NCBI GenBank assembly: GCA_021202985.1
Contig: JAJQCA010000070.1
Span: 1-51,043, forward strand
Source of the DNA: Alistipes sp.
GTDB lineage: Bacteria; Bacteroidota; Bacteroidia; Bacteroidales; Rikenellaceae
Reading direction: 5' to 3'
DNA: 51,043 nucleotides
Numbering within the stretch: the first letter of the stretch is position 1; each line of letters opens with the position of its first letter. Of this stretch, positions 16,786 through 25,572 are shown one piece after another. The notes below the pieces were generated by a model, which worked only from the letters and a program-made list of their open reading frames with translations, did not search any database and was not told the origin of the DNA. Made by a program: the position numbers and the translations under genes.

Positions 16786-17556
16786 TTATTCGTCTTCGTG
16801 GTCCAGCTGGTCGGAAACCAGTATACGGCCGCAGTATTCGCAGACTATAATCTTTTTACTCTGGCGAATTTCGAACTGCCGTTGGGGCGGGATGCTGTTG
16901 AAACAGCCGCCGCACGCGTCACGCTTCACCGTTACCACACCCAGACCGTTGCGCACGTTGCCGCGGATGCGTTTGTAGGCGCCGAGCAGGCGCTCGTCGA
17001 TACGTGCCTGAGCCTTCTCTTCCTGCGCGCGGAGGACTTCGACCTCTTTGGCGGTCTCCTCTTCGATACTTCCGAGTTCGGCGCGTTTGGCTTCCAGGTC
17101 GATTTTACGGTCGTTCATAACCTCCTCGGCGTCTTCAGCCAATTTCTTCTTTGCCTTGATTTCGGCCGCGTATTCGCGCAGGCGCTTCTCGCTCAACTCG
17201 ATCTCGAGGTTCTGATATTCGATTTCCTTGTTCAGAGAGTCGAATTCACGGTTGTTGCGAACGTTTTTCGACTGCTCTTCGTATTTGGTTATCAGGGCTT
17301 TGGATTGCTCGATTTCCTCCTTGCGCTGCTTGGTAAGCAGCGTGAGTTCGTCCACTTCCGCGTTGATGTTCTCTATGCGGGTCTGCAACCCGGCGACTTC
17401 GTCCTCGAGGTCCTGTACTTCGAGCGGAAGCTCACCCTTGAGTTTGTTTATCTCGTCTATCTTGGAATCTATTTTCTGTAACTCGTACAGCGCGATGATT
17501 TTCTCCTCGATGGAATAATCGGGGGCTTCGGGCGCTTTACTGTTCGGTGTAGCCAT
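16786..17556 (-). CDS. CT398-like coiled-coil protein with C4 zinc ribbon
   Basis: The 256-residue protein is a long antiparallel coiled coil (about residues 18-200, Glu/Lys/Leu heptads) ending in a zinc ribbon with Cys215, Cys218, Cys239 and Cys242 (CGGC and CEYC). This is the layout of Chlamydia CT398 and of DUF164-type proteins. The family's function is unknown, with links to sigma-54 and secretion suggested in chlamydiae. The start lies one base after the stop of the NIF3-like gene, so the two are one operon. This pairing is common across bacteria, which suggests a linked job. Confidence 0.9.
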   Translation of the reverse strand: MATPNSKAPEAPDYSIEEKIIALYELQKIDSKIDEINKLKGELPLEVQDLEDEVAGLQTRIENINAEVDELTLLTKQRKEEIEQSKALITKYEEQSKNVRNNREFDSLNKEIEYQNLEIELSEKRLREYAAEIKAKKKLAEDAEEVMNDRKIDLEAKRAELGSIEEETAKEVEVLRAQEEKAQARIDERLLGAYKRIRGNVRNGLGVVTVKRDACGGCFNSIPPQRQFEIRQSKKIIVCEYCGRILVSDQLDHEDE

Positions 17557-17557
17557 A

Positions 17558-18382
17558 TTATTTAAAGTAATTTACAGGATTACGCGAGTTCACACTTTTG
17601 CGGACTGCAAAAGTAGGCAATTTTTTCGTAATTACATCATACAAAAGGTCGATTGCGCAATATTCGCTTTCGAAGTGCCCGATGTCTGCCACAATTATCC
17701 TGCCGTCCGCGTCGATGAAATCGTTGTACCGGAAATCGGCCGCGATGTAGATATCCGCCCCGCTACGGACGGCCTTCCCGGTAAGGTTGGCTCCCGCCCC
17801 GGTGCAAAGGGCTACCCGGCCGACCGTGTCGCGGCAAAGGGCGCTGTGCCGGATGACATCGAGCCGGAGCCGCTCCTTCATAAAGGCGAGGAACGCCACC
17901 GTGTCCATAGGCTCCGGCAGCCGTCCCGTAACACCGAACCCGGGCGCCTCCGGGTTCTCTTCCGGTGCGCACGTCGCCGGTTCGTCGAGCCGGTCGAGCA
18001 CCCTGATATCGGTAAGCCCCAGTTCACCTGCCAGCCTGTAGCTCATGCCGCCGTACACGGCGTCGAGGTTGGTGTGGCAGGCGTAAAGTGCTGTGCCGCT
18101 TTTGATAGCCCGCTCGGCTATCCTCTGGACGTATCCCTCGCCGTTCAGCCGTTTGATGGCATGGAAGATAAGCGGGTGGTGGGAGATCACCATATCGGCT
18201 CCGGTGGCTTCGGCCTCGTCCATAACCTCGTCTGTCACGTCCACGCACAGAAGGGCTGAGGTGGCCTTGTCCGGGTAACGGCCCACTACGAGGCCCGAAT
18301 TATCGTATGGCTGTTGCAGCCGCGGCGGAGCGTACTCTTCGACGGCCCGCACTATATCTGAAACGGTAAATTCCATATTCAT
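17558..18382 (-). CDS. NIF3-like dinuclear metal-binding protein
   Basis: The 274-residue protein belongs to the NIF3/YbgI family. Metal-binding residues are visible in SHHPLIFHAIKR (about 63-74), CHTNLDAV (about 100-107) and DIGHFESEYCA near the C-terminus. The family is annotated as GTP cyclohydrolase I type 2 from one report, but the role is disputed. Many Bacteroidota members are about 365 residues with a middle PII-like domain. This one is the short form without that insertion, like E. coli YbgI. MNMEF gives two possible starts, at 18382 and 18376. Confidence 0.9.
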   Translation of the reverse strand: MNMEFTVSDIVRAVEEYAPPRLQQPYDNSGLVVGRYPDKATSALLCVDVTDEVMDEAEATGADMVISHHPLIFHAIKRLNGEGYVQRIAERAIKSGTALYACHTNLDAVYGGMSYRLAGELGLTDIRVLDRLDEPATCAPEENPEAPGFGVTGRLPEPMDTVAFLAFMKERLRLDVIRHSALCRDTVGRVALCTGAGANLTGKAVRSGADIYIAADFRYNDFIDADGRIIVADIGHFESEYCAIDLLYDVITKKLPTFAVRKSVNSRNPVNYFK

Positions 18383-18522
18383 TTTTCTTTATTGGCAAAG
18401 GATCACCCGTCCCACGTTGCCGTTATTCCGGTTCCGGCCCGGACTCCCTCCGAACGGGCGAAAAACGGTTTTGCGCCACTCCGCCCGGCCTCAGATAGCC
18501 GGTAGAGATAATCTCCGTCCGG

Positions 18523-19851
18523 TTAAAAATCGAACAGGGTCTGTTCGTAAACGTCAGGGCCTTTCTTTTCGCGTGAGCCGTCCAGTTCGGCGAGGGCCTC
18601 CCTGACTTCGGCGGCCGTGGCGGCTTCCTCGGCTATCTCATCCGACAACTCCCCGATATACTCCTGCGGTAACTGCTCCCCGGCGATTTCTTCTATATTA
18701 TTCGCCACAATCTGCTGCACCTGCTCCGAAAGGGTCACCGCTTGCCCGGCCTCGTCCGATGCCCACGGGTTAACCGCCGGGGCAGGTGAACCGGAAAGAG
18801 GGATTCCCGCCTCCGGCAGGTCGGCGGATGCAGGTTCCTCCGTGTTTCCGCCGCCATATAAAGCGGTCGACTGTTCCTGGAAGGTTTTCCCGCTATGTAA
18901 AATATCCTTGTCCGGACCGGCTGGAAGGCCACTAACTGTAAAGGATGTATCTTCCGGTTGCTCGGTATCGTCAGCCGGCTGCCCGCTGTCCGATACCGTT
19001 TCCTGTTCTGTTGTGGCTGTGGGTATATCGGCCCCGGTAAATGATGCGTTTTCTTCGCTATCGGCGCCGGCGAAAACCGTTTCCATTTCATCGGCCGGGT
19101 CCGGGAAACCGTCGGTTATTCCTGTTGAAACGGCCGGGTATTCGGGAGCTGTTAAAGTGTCGTCGTTCTCTGCACCCGGGTATCCGTCTCCAGCTTCCGG
19201 GAAGCGCGTTCCATCCCCGACTTCCGTATACCCTTCGATATCGTCCGGTTCGTTGTCATCGACATCGTCGTTCGTACCGGCGACCATATCTACTTCGTCC
19301 GAAGCGAATACGAATCCCCCTGTCCCGGCATGGCCTTCGGTTTCAAAGGAAGTCTTGTAATTTCCCGGCCTGGCATGTTCACCGCCTATAGCCGTCCCCA
19401 TACCCCGTGCTTCGATACTTTCGTCCAGCTGAAATTCTACTGTGCCGGCTACCGGAGCCGCATCGGTTTCCGCAGCGGCCTCATATTCTTCGTCCGGGTC
19501 GGCCTCGAAATCGGCCCCGACTCCCAGCTCCTGTTTTATTTCAGCAAGTAGGGCCTTTATTCCCAGGAGGCGGTCTATTACCTCGAGGTCGCGGTTAATT
19601 CCTTCCCGGTTGGATTTTATAAGTTTCTGGGCGCCGCTAAGGGTCATCCCCTTCTCCTTGACAAGGTGGTAAATCAGCTTCAGGTTCTCGATGTCGGCAG
19701 GGGTGAACAGCCGGTTTCCCTTCTTGTTCTTATGCGGTTTGAGGATGTCGAATTTCGACTCCCAAAAACGTATCAACGAGGGGTTTACGTCGAACATCTC
19801 CGTTACTTCGCCCATCGAGTAGTATATCTTGCCTGTCTGTTTAGCACACAT
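18523..19851 (-). CDS. MerR-family regulator with a long acidic C-terminal tail
   Basis: Residues 8-80 are a MerR-type winged helix (YYSMGEVTEMFDVNPSLIRF, then KGNRLFTPADIENLKLIYHL). A short coiled coil follows (about 80-115). The remaining 320 residues are acidic, Ser/Thr/Pro/Gly-rich and probably disordered, except for a helical end (about 385-432, NNIEEIAGEQLPQEYIG). Bacteroidota MerR proteins of this kind are usually 110-200 residues, so the tail is unusually long. No effector domain or metal site is visible. The frame is open throughout and the tail keeps gene-like codon use. It stands alone on the minus strand. Confidence 0.88.
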   Translation of the reverse strand: MCAKQTGKIYYSMGEVTEMFDVNPSLIRFWESKFDILKPHKNKKGNRLFTPADIENLKLIYHLVKEKGMTLSGAQKLIKSNREGINRDLEVIDRLLGIKALLAEIKQELGVGADFEADPDEEYEAAAETDAAPVAGTVEFQLDESIEARGMGTAIGGEHARPGNYKTSFETEGHAGTGGFVFASDEVDMVAGTNDDVDDNEPDDIEGYTEVGDGTRFPEAGDGYPGAENDDTLTAPEYPAVSTGITDGFPDPADEMETVFAGADSEENASFTGADIPTATTEQETVSDSGQPADDTEQPEDTSFTVSGLPAGPDKDILHSGKTFQEQSTALYGGGNTEEPASADLPEAGIPLSGSPAPAVNPWASDEAGQAVTLSEQVQQIVANNIEEIAGEQLPQEYIGELSDEIAEEAATAAEVREALAELDGSREKKGPDVYEQTLFDF

Positions 19852-19882
19852 AATTCCGTTGGTTGGAATGGTTTACCGGCTC

Positions 19883-19890
19883 CAAATTTA
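19883..19890 (-). promoter_or_regulatory. -7 element of the MerR gene
   Basis: CAAATTTA on the + strand is TAAATTTG on the minus strand, matching TAnnTTTG. The start site would fall about 25 nt before the ATG at 19851. The -33 element is not clear. Confidence 0.5.
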
Positions 19891-20033
19891 CAAAATACCT
19901 ACGTATTTCCCCACTTAACTTAAGCGGTGTTATCGATAAAATTGTCAACATATTACCATTTTCCGGCCATGGCAGCAAGAAGTAGTGCGCGTTTAGCGTG
20001 CAACGACCGTGGCGGCTTACGGCAAAAAATATT

Positions 20034-20041
20034 TACCTTTG
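20034..20041 (+). promoter_or_regulatory. -7 element of the riboflavin kinase gene
   Basis: TACCTTTG is a perfect TAnnTTTG. Transcription would begin near 20048, about 13 nt before the ATG at 20061, which excludes the longer reading that begins at 19998. Confidence 0.6.
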
Positions 20042-20060
20042 CACCTGCAAAAGCCAAGGC

Positions 20061-20447
20061 ATGGTAGCGAAGGTAAAAGGAGTGATAAGCGGGGGCAAGG
20101 CCCTAGGCAGGCGGTTGGGTTATCCTACGGCGAATGTCTACGGGGTAGAGAATTTGCAGGCTGCCGACGGGGTGTATGCCGTGCGGGTCGCCGTTGACGG
20201 AGATAAGGCCGAATACACGGGAATGGCTAACCTCGGTTACCGTCCCACGGTCGACCGTGCCGGGCGGCAGCGGATACTGGAATTCCACCTCTTCGATTTC
20301 GATGGCGACATCTACGGCCGCGAGGTGACCGTCGCTTTGCAGCACTACCTGAGGGCCGAACGGGAGTTTGCCGGCACGGCCGAGCTTAAACAGCAACTTG
20401 CCCGGGACGAAGAGGCCGCAAGGGCATGGTTCGAACGAAATAAATAA
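20061..20447 (+). CDS. Stand-alone riboflavin kinase
   Basis: The 128-residue protein is only the flavokinase half of Rib[21 protein letters not shown] at the N-terminus holds the P-T-A-N ATP/metal site, followed by [17 protein letters not shown] and [15 protein letters not shown] with the catalytic Glu. It phosphorylates riboflavin to FMN. Usual bacterial RibF is about 310 residues with an N-terminal FAD synthetase, which is absent here. The start at 20061 is set by the promoter just upstream. ahcY begins 11 nt after the stop, so the two share a transcript. Confidence 0.9.
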   Translation: MVAKVKGVISGGKALGRRLGYPTANVYGVENLQAADGVYAVRVAVDGDKAEYTGMANLGYRPTVDRAGRQRILEFHLFDFDGDIYGREVTVALQHYLRAEREFAGTAELKQQLARDEEAARAWFERNK

Positions 20448-20458
20448 CACACGGGGAT

Positions 20459-21877
20459 ATGTATATAGATGAAAACCTGCCTTATAAAGTGGCGGATATA
20501 GGGCTTGCCGCATGGGGCCGAAAGGAAATCGAGATAGCCGAGAAAGAGATGCCCGGGCTGATGGCGCTACGGGCGAAATACGGATCGGAGAAGCCCCTTG
20601 CGGGTGCGCGGATCATGGGTTCGCTGCACATGACAATCCAGACGGCCGTACTTATCGAGACCCTGCGCGAGCTGGGCGCCCAGGTGCGTTGGTGTAGCTG
20701 CAATATCTTTTCCACGCAGGACCATGCCGCCGCGGCGATGGCCGAGGCCGGGATACCTGTTTTCGCATGGAAGGGTGAGACGCTCGAGGAGTACTGGTGG
20801 TGCACGGCAATGGCACTGTCGTTTCCCGGTGGAAAGGGACCGGACCTGATAGTGGACGACGGCGGCGACGCCACTTTGCTTATACATAAAGGGTACGCCG
20901 CCGAAAAAGATGCGGCTACGCTCGATTACCGGCCTGCAAGCGAGGAGGAAGGCGTGATTCTCTCCAGCCTGCGTACAATACTCGCCGAAGATGCGCGTAA
21001 GTGGCACCGGACGGTGGAGTCGTGGAGGGGCGTATCGGAAGAGACCACCACCGGGGTGCACCGCCTCTACCAGATGAAGGAGCGCGGCGAACTACTCGTC
21101 CCGGCAATTAACGTCAACGATTCGGTTACCAAAAGTAAGTTCGACAACTTGTACGGGTGCCGTGAGTCGCTGGCCGACGGTATCAAGAGGGCTACGGATG
21201 TGATGATTGCAGGGAAAGTTGTGGTCGTTTGCGGCTACGGCGACGTGGGCAAGGGATGCGCACGCAGCATGCGGGCCTACGGAGCCAGGGTGATTGTGAC
21301 CGAAATAGACCCAATCTGCGCTTTACAGGCCGCAATGGAGGGCTTCGAGGTAAAACCCGTGGAGGATGCCCTGGACGAAGGAAATATCTATGTCACCACC
21401 ACCGGCAACCGCGATATAATTACTCTGGAACATATGGAGAAGATGCGCGATCAGTCTATTGTCTGCAATATAGGCCATTTCGACAACGAGATCCAGATGG
21501 CCCGGCTCGAATCCTGCCCGGGCATCGCGAAAGTTACCATAAAACCGCAGGTCGACAAATACGTCTTCCCGGACGGCCATGCCATATTCGTGCTGGCCGA
21601 GGGCCGGCTCGTGAACCTCGGCTGCGCCACGGGGCATCCGTCGTTCGTGATGAGCAACTCGTTTACCAACCAGACCCTCGCGCAGATGGAACTTTGGGCC
21701 AACCGGGGAGTTATGGAAGTGGATGTGTACCGGCTGCCGAAGCACCTGGACGAAGAGGTGGCGCGTCTTCACCTGGAAAATATTGGAGTGCGCCTGACCA
21801 AACTTACAAAAGAGCAGGCCGATTATATTGGGGTTCCCGCGGAGGGGCCTTACAAGCCGGAGCACTACAGGTATTAA
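20459..21877 (+). CDS. ahcY: S-adenosylhomocysteine hydrolase
   Basis: The 472-residue enzyme splits S-adenosylhomocysteine into homocysteine and adenosine, relieving methyltransferase inhibition. The NAD-binding loop [10 protein letters not shown], the substrate segment [16 protein letters not shown], the block [10 protein letters not shown] and the C-terminal KPEHYRY are all intact. The length fits the longer bacterial form with the extra loop (about 40 residues after WWCTAMAL). It follows the riboflavin kinase gene closely, although no metabolic link between the two is obvious. Confidence 0.97.
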   Translation: MYIDENLPYKVADIGLAAWGRKEIEIAEKEMPGLMALRAKYGSEKPLAGARIMGSLHMTIQTAVLIETLRELGAQVRWCSCNIFSTQDHAAAAMAEAGIPVFAWKGETLEEYWWCTAMALSFPGGKGPDLIVDDGGDATLLIHKGYAAEKDAATLDYRPASEEEGVILSSLRTILAEDARKWHRTVESWRGVSEETTTGVHRLYQMKERGELLVPAINVNDSVTKSKFDNLYGCRESLADGIKRATDVMIAGKVVVVCGYGDVGKGCARSMRAYGARVIVTEIDPICALQAAMEGFEVKPVEDALDEGNIYVTTTGNRDIITLEHMEKMRDQSIVCNIGHFDNEIQMARLESCPGIAKVTIKPQVDKYVFPDGHAIFVLAEGRLVNLGCATGHPSFVMSNSFTNQTLAQMELWANRGVMEVDVYRLPKHLDEEVARLHLENIGVRLTKLTKEQADYIGVPAEGPYKPEHYRY

Positions 21878-21920
21878 TAAGGTTCGAGCGGCCGTAACTG
21901 CCGGCTGTAGTGATAATCAA

Positions 21921-21964
21921 ACGGGCGAACAGGAGTCAAAAACCCGCTCGCCCGTACTTTTATT
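21921..21964 (+). terminator. Terminator of the riboflavin kinase-ahcY operon
   Basis: ACGGGCGA pairs with TCGCCCGT across a loop of about 20 bases, followed by ACTTTTATTT. It lies 44 bases after the stop. Confidence 0.75.
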
Positions 21965-22029
21965 TATAAGCCGGAAACGTCTGAATTACCGTTACCCGCA
22001 TCGATATAATAATCCGGACCCTTTCGTAC

Positions 22030-22521
22030 TTACCTGGGCCATTCGCCGACCTCGAGGTTTTGCATATTTCCGTCACAGAATTCCAGCCGGATGGCCGTGC
22101 GTACATTATGGAAACCGTAAATGCCGGCCGCACCGGGATTGATAAACAGCAGGTCGTTGCGCTTGTCGAATTGGACCTTCAGTATATGCGAATGGCCGTC
22201 GATAAACAGGCCCGGCCGCTCGGCCGCAATAAGGGAGAAGGCCTCCCGGTCGTACCGTCCGGGATATCCCCCGATATGGGTCATGGCGATCTTTACCCCC
22301 TCTGTGTGCCAGATATCGGTCTTTGGGAACATCCGCCGCAGTTCGGCCCCGTCTATGTTGCCGTACACGGCCCGCAGCGGTTTGAAGGCGGCAATCCGGT
22401 CTGCCACTTCGGCCGTCCCGATATCCCCGGCATGCCAGATTTCGTCCACCGGTTCAAAGAACCGGCGCAGGCGGTCGTCGAACAACCCGTGAGTGTCGGA
22501 CAATATTCCTATCTTTTTCAC
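22030..22521 (-). CDS. YfcE/MJ0936-family metallophosphoesterase
   Basis: The 163-residue protein shows all blocks of a calcineurin-like phosphodiesterase: ILSDTHG (residues 5-11), HAGDIG, GNID, MTHIGGYP and DGHSH. These coordinate two metals. YfcE-type enzymes cleave small phosphodiesters, but the physiological substrate is unknown. It is transcribed away from ahcY and lies downstream of rpiB on the same strand, separated by 212 bases that hold a dispersed repeat copy. Confidence 0.92.
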   Translation of the reverse strand: MKKIGILSDTHGLFDDRLRRFFEPVDEIWHAGDIGTAEVADRIAAFKPLRAVYGNIDGAELRRMFPKTDIWHTEGVKIAMTHIGGYPGRYDREAFSLIAAERPGLFIDGHSHILKVQFDKRNDLLFINPGAAGIYGFHNVRTAIRLEFCDGNMQNLEVGEWPR

Positions 22522-22650
22522 CGTAATGGGCTTTTACGAATAATGGATGCTATGGTTTTCGGACCCGAAAACATATATCCATCAGGAAAAATATTCCCGG
22601 AAAATAATATATAGAATTTAAGCCGTTCGCTCGGGATATTAATAAAAAAT

Positions 22651-22677
22651 GTCATCCTGAACGAAGTGAAGGACCTG
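22651..22677. repeat. Dispersed intergenic repeat, copy 1
   Basis: The 27-base element contains CATCCTGAACGAAGTGAAGG and differs at one base from the copy at 51017-51043. A degenerate copy is at 39660-39687. The ends ATCCT and AGGAT are inverted. It lies between rpiB and the phosphodiesterase gene. Confidence 0.75.
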
Positions 22678-22733
22678 TATTGTTATATCGACGGTATCGG
22701 TATTCCCGGCCAGCCGACATTATTACAGCCCGG

Positions 22734-23201
22734 CTATTTCTTACCCTGAGCTTCACACCACGCATCCACCGGAATTTTGGCAACGCGCGTGGCATGGCGG
22801 CCGCCTTCAAACTCCCCCTTCAGGAATTCATCCACGATAGCCGTGGCGGTGGAATTGTCGATAAATCGGGCCGGGAGCGAGCAGATGTTCGCATCGTTAT
22901 GCTGGCGCGCGAGGGCGGCCAGTTCAGGCTCCCAGCAAATCGCCGCGCGGATGCCCTTATGCTTGTTAAGGGTTATGCTTATCCCGTTGGCACTTCCGCA
23001 CAGGGCGATTGCCCTCGGCAGCTCCCCGCTCTCCACCGCGCAGGCCAGGGGATGCGCCACGTCGGCGTAATCTATGCTCTCGGGGGAATCGGTTCCGAAG
23101 TCGTGAACGTCGTATCCCAGCCCGTCGAGATACCCTACCAAAAACTCCTTCATTTCGTAACCTGCGTGGTCGGAGGCTATGCCTATCTTTTTGTCTTCCA
23201 T
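22734..23201 (-). CDS. rpiB: Ribose 5-phosphate isomerase B
   Basis: The 155-residue enzyme belongs to the RpiB/LacAB family and interconverts ribose 5-phosphate and ribulose 5-phosphate in the pentose phosphate pathway. IASDHAGYEMKEFL at the N-terminus, the active-site Cys in ALCGSANGISI, the ANICSLPARF block and the closing EFLKGEFEGGRHATRV are all present. Length is normal. It has a clear upstream promoter and ends before a repeat copy. Confidence 0.96.
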   Translation of the reverse strand: MEDKKIGIASDHAGYEMKEFLVGYLDGLGYDVHDFGTDSPESIDYADVAHPLACAVESGELPRAIALCGSANGISITLNKHKGIRAAICWEPELAALARQHNDANICSLPARFIDNSTATAIVDEFLKGEFEGGRHATRVAKIPVDAWCEAQGKK

Positions 23202-23246
23202 CTGTTTCCGATTGTTTTTATGTTGTTTGTAACCCTTTGGTTATTG

Positions 23247-23279
23247 CAAATATATCCAACAATAGTACGATTTCGGCAA
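23247..23279 (-). promoter_or_regulatory. Promoter of rpiB
   Basis: CAAATATA at 23247-23254 is TATATTTG on the minus strand (exact TAnnTTTG), with CAA at 23277-23279 giving a -33 TTG 22 nt upstream. Confidence 0.55.
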
Positions 23280-23433
23280 TTTTAGGGTTATATTTATGGC
23301 GGTTTTTTATACCCCTTCCCACGGGATGTGCGACGGGGTCCGGCAGACCGGCGGATTTTCGGGAAAAAATTGAAAAATTTATCCGTCGCCGTGCAACGGC
23401 GGCAGGGTGAAATGTATCTGACATTTAGAAGGC

Positions 23434-23961
23434 GTGACGGAGAAAGAGCTTATAGAAGGTTGCCGCAGGGGTGATCCCCTTTCGCAAAGGGAGCTGTATA
23501 TGCGTTTCTCTTCCCTCATGTTCGGGGTTTGCCTGCGCTATGTGAAGGACCGGTCGCTGGCAGAGGATATCATGCACGACGGTTTCGTCACGATTTTTAC
23601 GAAGATAGGCGAATTCCGGGGCGAAGGTTCTTTCGAAGGCTGGTGCCGGAGGATTTTCGTAAATACGGCTCTCGGCTACCTAAGGAAAAAGAACGCCCTC
23701 GACGAGTCGGACAACATAGACGATATACGGTGGCTCGAAGGAGGGGGTACGGACGCGGTGGAGAAAATGTCGGGCGACGAACTGCTCGCAGTTATAGATG
23801 GTCTGCCGCAGGGGTACAGGACCATACTGAACCTCTATGCCGTGGAAGGTTACTCCCACAAGGAGATAGGCGAGATGCTGGGCATCAGCGAGAATACTTC
23901 GCGTTCGCAGTATTTCCGGGCGCGGGGTAAATTGATGGAAATAATAGGACAGGAGCGGTAA
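23434..23961 (+). CDS. ECF-type RNA polymerase sigma factor
   Basis: The 175-residue protein starts at GTG 23434 (TEKELIEGCRRGDP). Sigma region 2 (about 20-80, FGVCLRYVKDRSLAEDIMHD) and region 4 (about 118-170, LPQGYRTILNLYAVEGYSHK then EIGEMLGISENTSRSQYFRA) are clear. The next gene, 63 nt on, encodes a membrane protein whose cytoplasmic N-terminus could hold this factor, a gene order often seen in Bacteroidota. It has no extracytoplasmic signal domain. Confidence 0.92.
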   Translation: MTEKELIEGCRRGDPLSQRELYMRFSSLMFGVCLRYVKDRSLAEDIMHDGFVTIFTKIGEFRGEGSFEGWCRRIFVNTALGYLRKKNALDESDNIDDIRWLEGGGTDAVEKMSGDELLAVIDGLPQGYRTILNLYAVEGYSHKEIGEMLGISENTSRSQYFRARGKLMEIIGQER

Positions 23962-24024
23962 CTATAAGTCCACCCGCCTGTCCGGCAGATATGTGACGGG
24001 TGGCGGACCCGCCAAACAAAGAAG

Positions 24025-25434
24025 ATGAAAAGAGATAAATTCGACGAGTTGCTCAAGAGTAAGCTGGACCATCTGGAAGTCCGGCCGCCCGACGATATAT
24101 GGGCGAGGCTCGAGAGCCGGCTCCCGGAAATCAGGCGCGATCTGGTGTTCGGCGGGGAAAATGTCCCCGGCGGCGGAGATGTTTTGCCCGCACCGAAAAT
24201 CAGGCGGCCTATCCGCCACAGGATGAGATGGGCATATGTTGCCGCATCGGTCGCCGCGGTTGCCGTGATGGTATTCTCGCTCAGCAACCTGCCTGACGAG
24301 GGCGGCATGATGGCCGACGGCCCGGCCGACATGCCGGGCGTGATTCCGCCGCAGGTTTCCCTGTCCGGCGACACCGGAATTACCGACCCGGCCGTCGTAC
24401 AGGGCCGGGGGGCAGGCTCTTCCATACGTACGATGGTAGCGTCGCGGCTGACTCCGCCCCTCCAGACACCGGATAACCGGGCAGAAGAGGACGGCGACCG
24501 CACCGGTACACAGGTGGCCGACGCATCCGATATCCCCGGAACTCCCGGCACGGCGGGACTCCCCGCGGGCAACGACAACCCGGACAGCAACCGGATACCC
24601 TCCGTGACACCTGGCGAACAGCCCTCTGCCGGTGCGGGTCAGGTTAGCGAGGGAGCCGTCGGCGACGAACGGTCATGGGACGGCGGAATGACACTGGAAG
24701 ACTGGCAGCAGAGGCGCCGGAGGGGTTCGACCCCGGTATCGGCATCGTTATTCGCGATGAATTCGGCCAGTACCAACAATATAAGCGGGAACGTGCGTAG
24801 CAGCTACAAACTAAGTAACTCACAACTTATAGTAAACGAAACGGACCGTTACCCGGACGAGGAGGAGACCGCCACGGTCATAACCCGCGCGGGCGGCTCG
24901 TCGGACAAACCCAAGCTGAAGCACGACCTGCCGCTCAGCTTCGGAGCCAGCGTCAATATCGGTTCGTGGAACCGGCTCTCGCTCGAAACCGGGTTGACCT
25001 ATACATATATGCGGTCGAAAGGCGAAACGTCGGTAGGCACCAGCGGTGCGACCTCGATTATGACCCAGAAGCTCCACTATCTGGGCATACCGGTGAAACT
25101 GAAATACGATTTATTCCAATCGCGCGTCGCGGATATTTACGTCAGTGCGGGCGGTTCGCTCGAAACCCTGCTTTCGGGTAAACAGACACAGACCAACCGT
25201 TCGGCGAGTGGAAGCGTCAGCGACACCGGATTGAGCACCTCCCTCAGCACGGGAAGCCTCCAGGGTTCGGTAGGCGCCAACGCCGGGGTGAACTTCAACC
25301 TCGACCGGAGGTTCGGCCTCTACATAGAGCCGGGTATCGGCTACTTTTTCGAGAACGGCAACCAGCCGGAAAGTTACAGGACGGAAAATCCGTTCAACTT
25401 TACGATAAAGGCGGGCTTTAGGATAAACCTTTAG
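24025..25434 (+). CDS. Membrane protein joining a putative anti-sigma region to a C-terminal barrel-like domain
   Basis: The 469-residue protein starts with a charged cytoplasmic segment (1-65, including PPDDIWARLESRLPE), then one transmembrane helix (about 69-88), a long Gly/Pro/Asp-rich linker (about 90-290) and a C-terminal domain of alternating strands (about 300-469: LSFGASVNIGSWNRLSLETG, then LGIPVKLKYDLF and NFTIKAGFRINL) that looks like a PorT-type outer-membrane barrel. The order suits a trans-envelope protein: sigma-binding inside, barrel or sensor outside. Its place directly after an ECF sigma gene supports an anti-sigma role, but no zinc or ASD motif is seen. Confidence 0.75.
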   Translation: MKRDKFDELLKSKLDHLEVRPPDDIWARLESRLPEIRRDLVFGGENVPGGGDVLPAPKIRRPIRHRMRWAYVAASVAAVAVMVFSLSNLPDEGGMMADGPADMPGVIPPQVSLSGDTGITDPAVVQGRGAGSSIRTMVASRLTPPLQTPDNRAEEDGDRTGTQVADASDIPGTPGTAGLPAGNDNPDSNRIPSVTPGEQPSAGAGQVSEGAVGDERSWDGGMTLEDWQQRRRRGSTPVSASLFAMNSASTNNISGNVRSSYKLSNSQLIVNETDRYPDEEETATVITRAGGSSDKPKLKHDLPLSFGASVNIGSWNRLSLETGLTYTYMRSKGETSVGTSGATSIMTQKLHYLGIPVKLKYDLFQSRVADIYVSAGGSLETLLSGKQTQTNRSASGSVSDTGLSTSLSTGSLQGSVGANAGVNFNLDRRFGLYIEPGIGYFFENGNQPESYRTENPFNFTIKAGFRINL

Positions 25435-25572
25435 CGGGTAGTGTTTTAGGTTCTTTGTTTTCCGGGTTAGTTCCTGTCAGTGCATTCTTTTTAAAAAAAT
25501 TTCTCTTTGCGTGCAACGTTTCCAATAAGCGCCGCATCTTTCACTGTAGAGGGTTGAAAAGGAGAGTATAAT

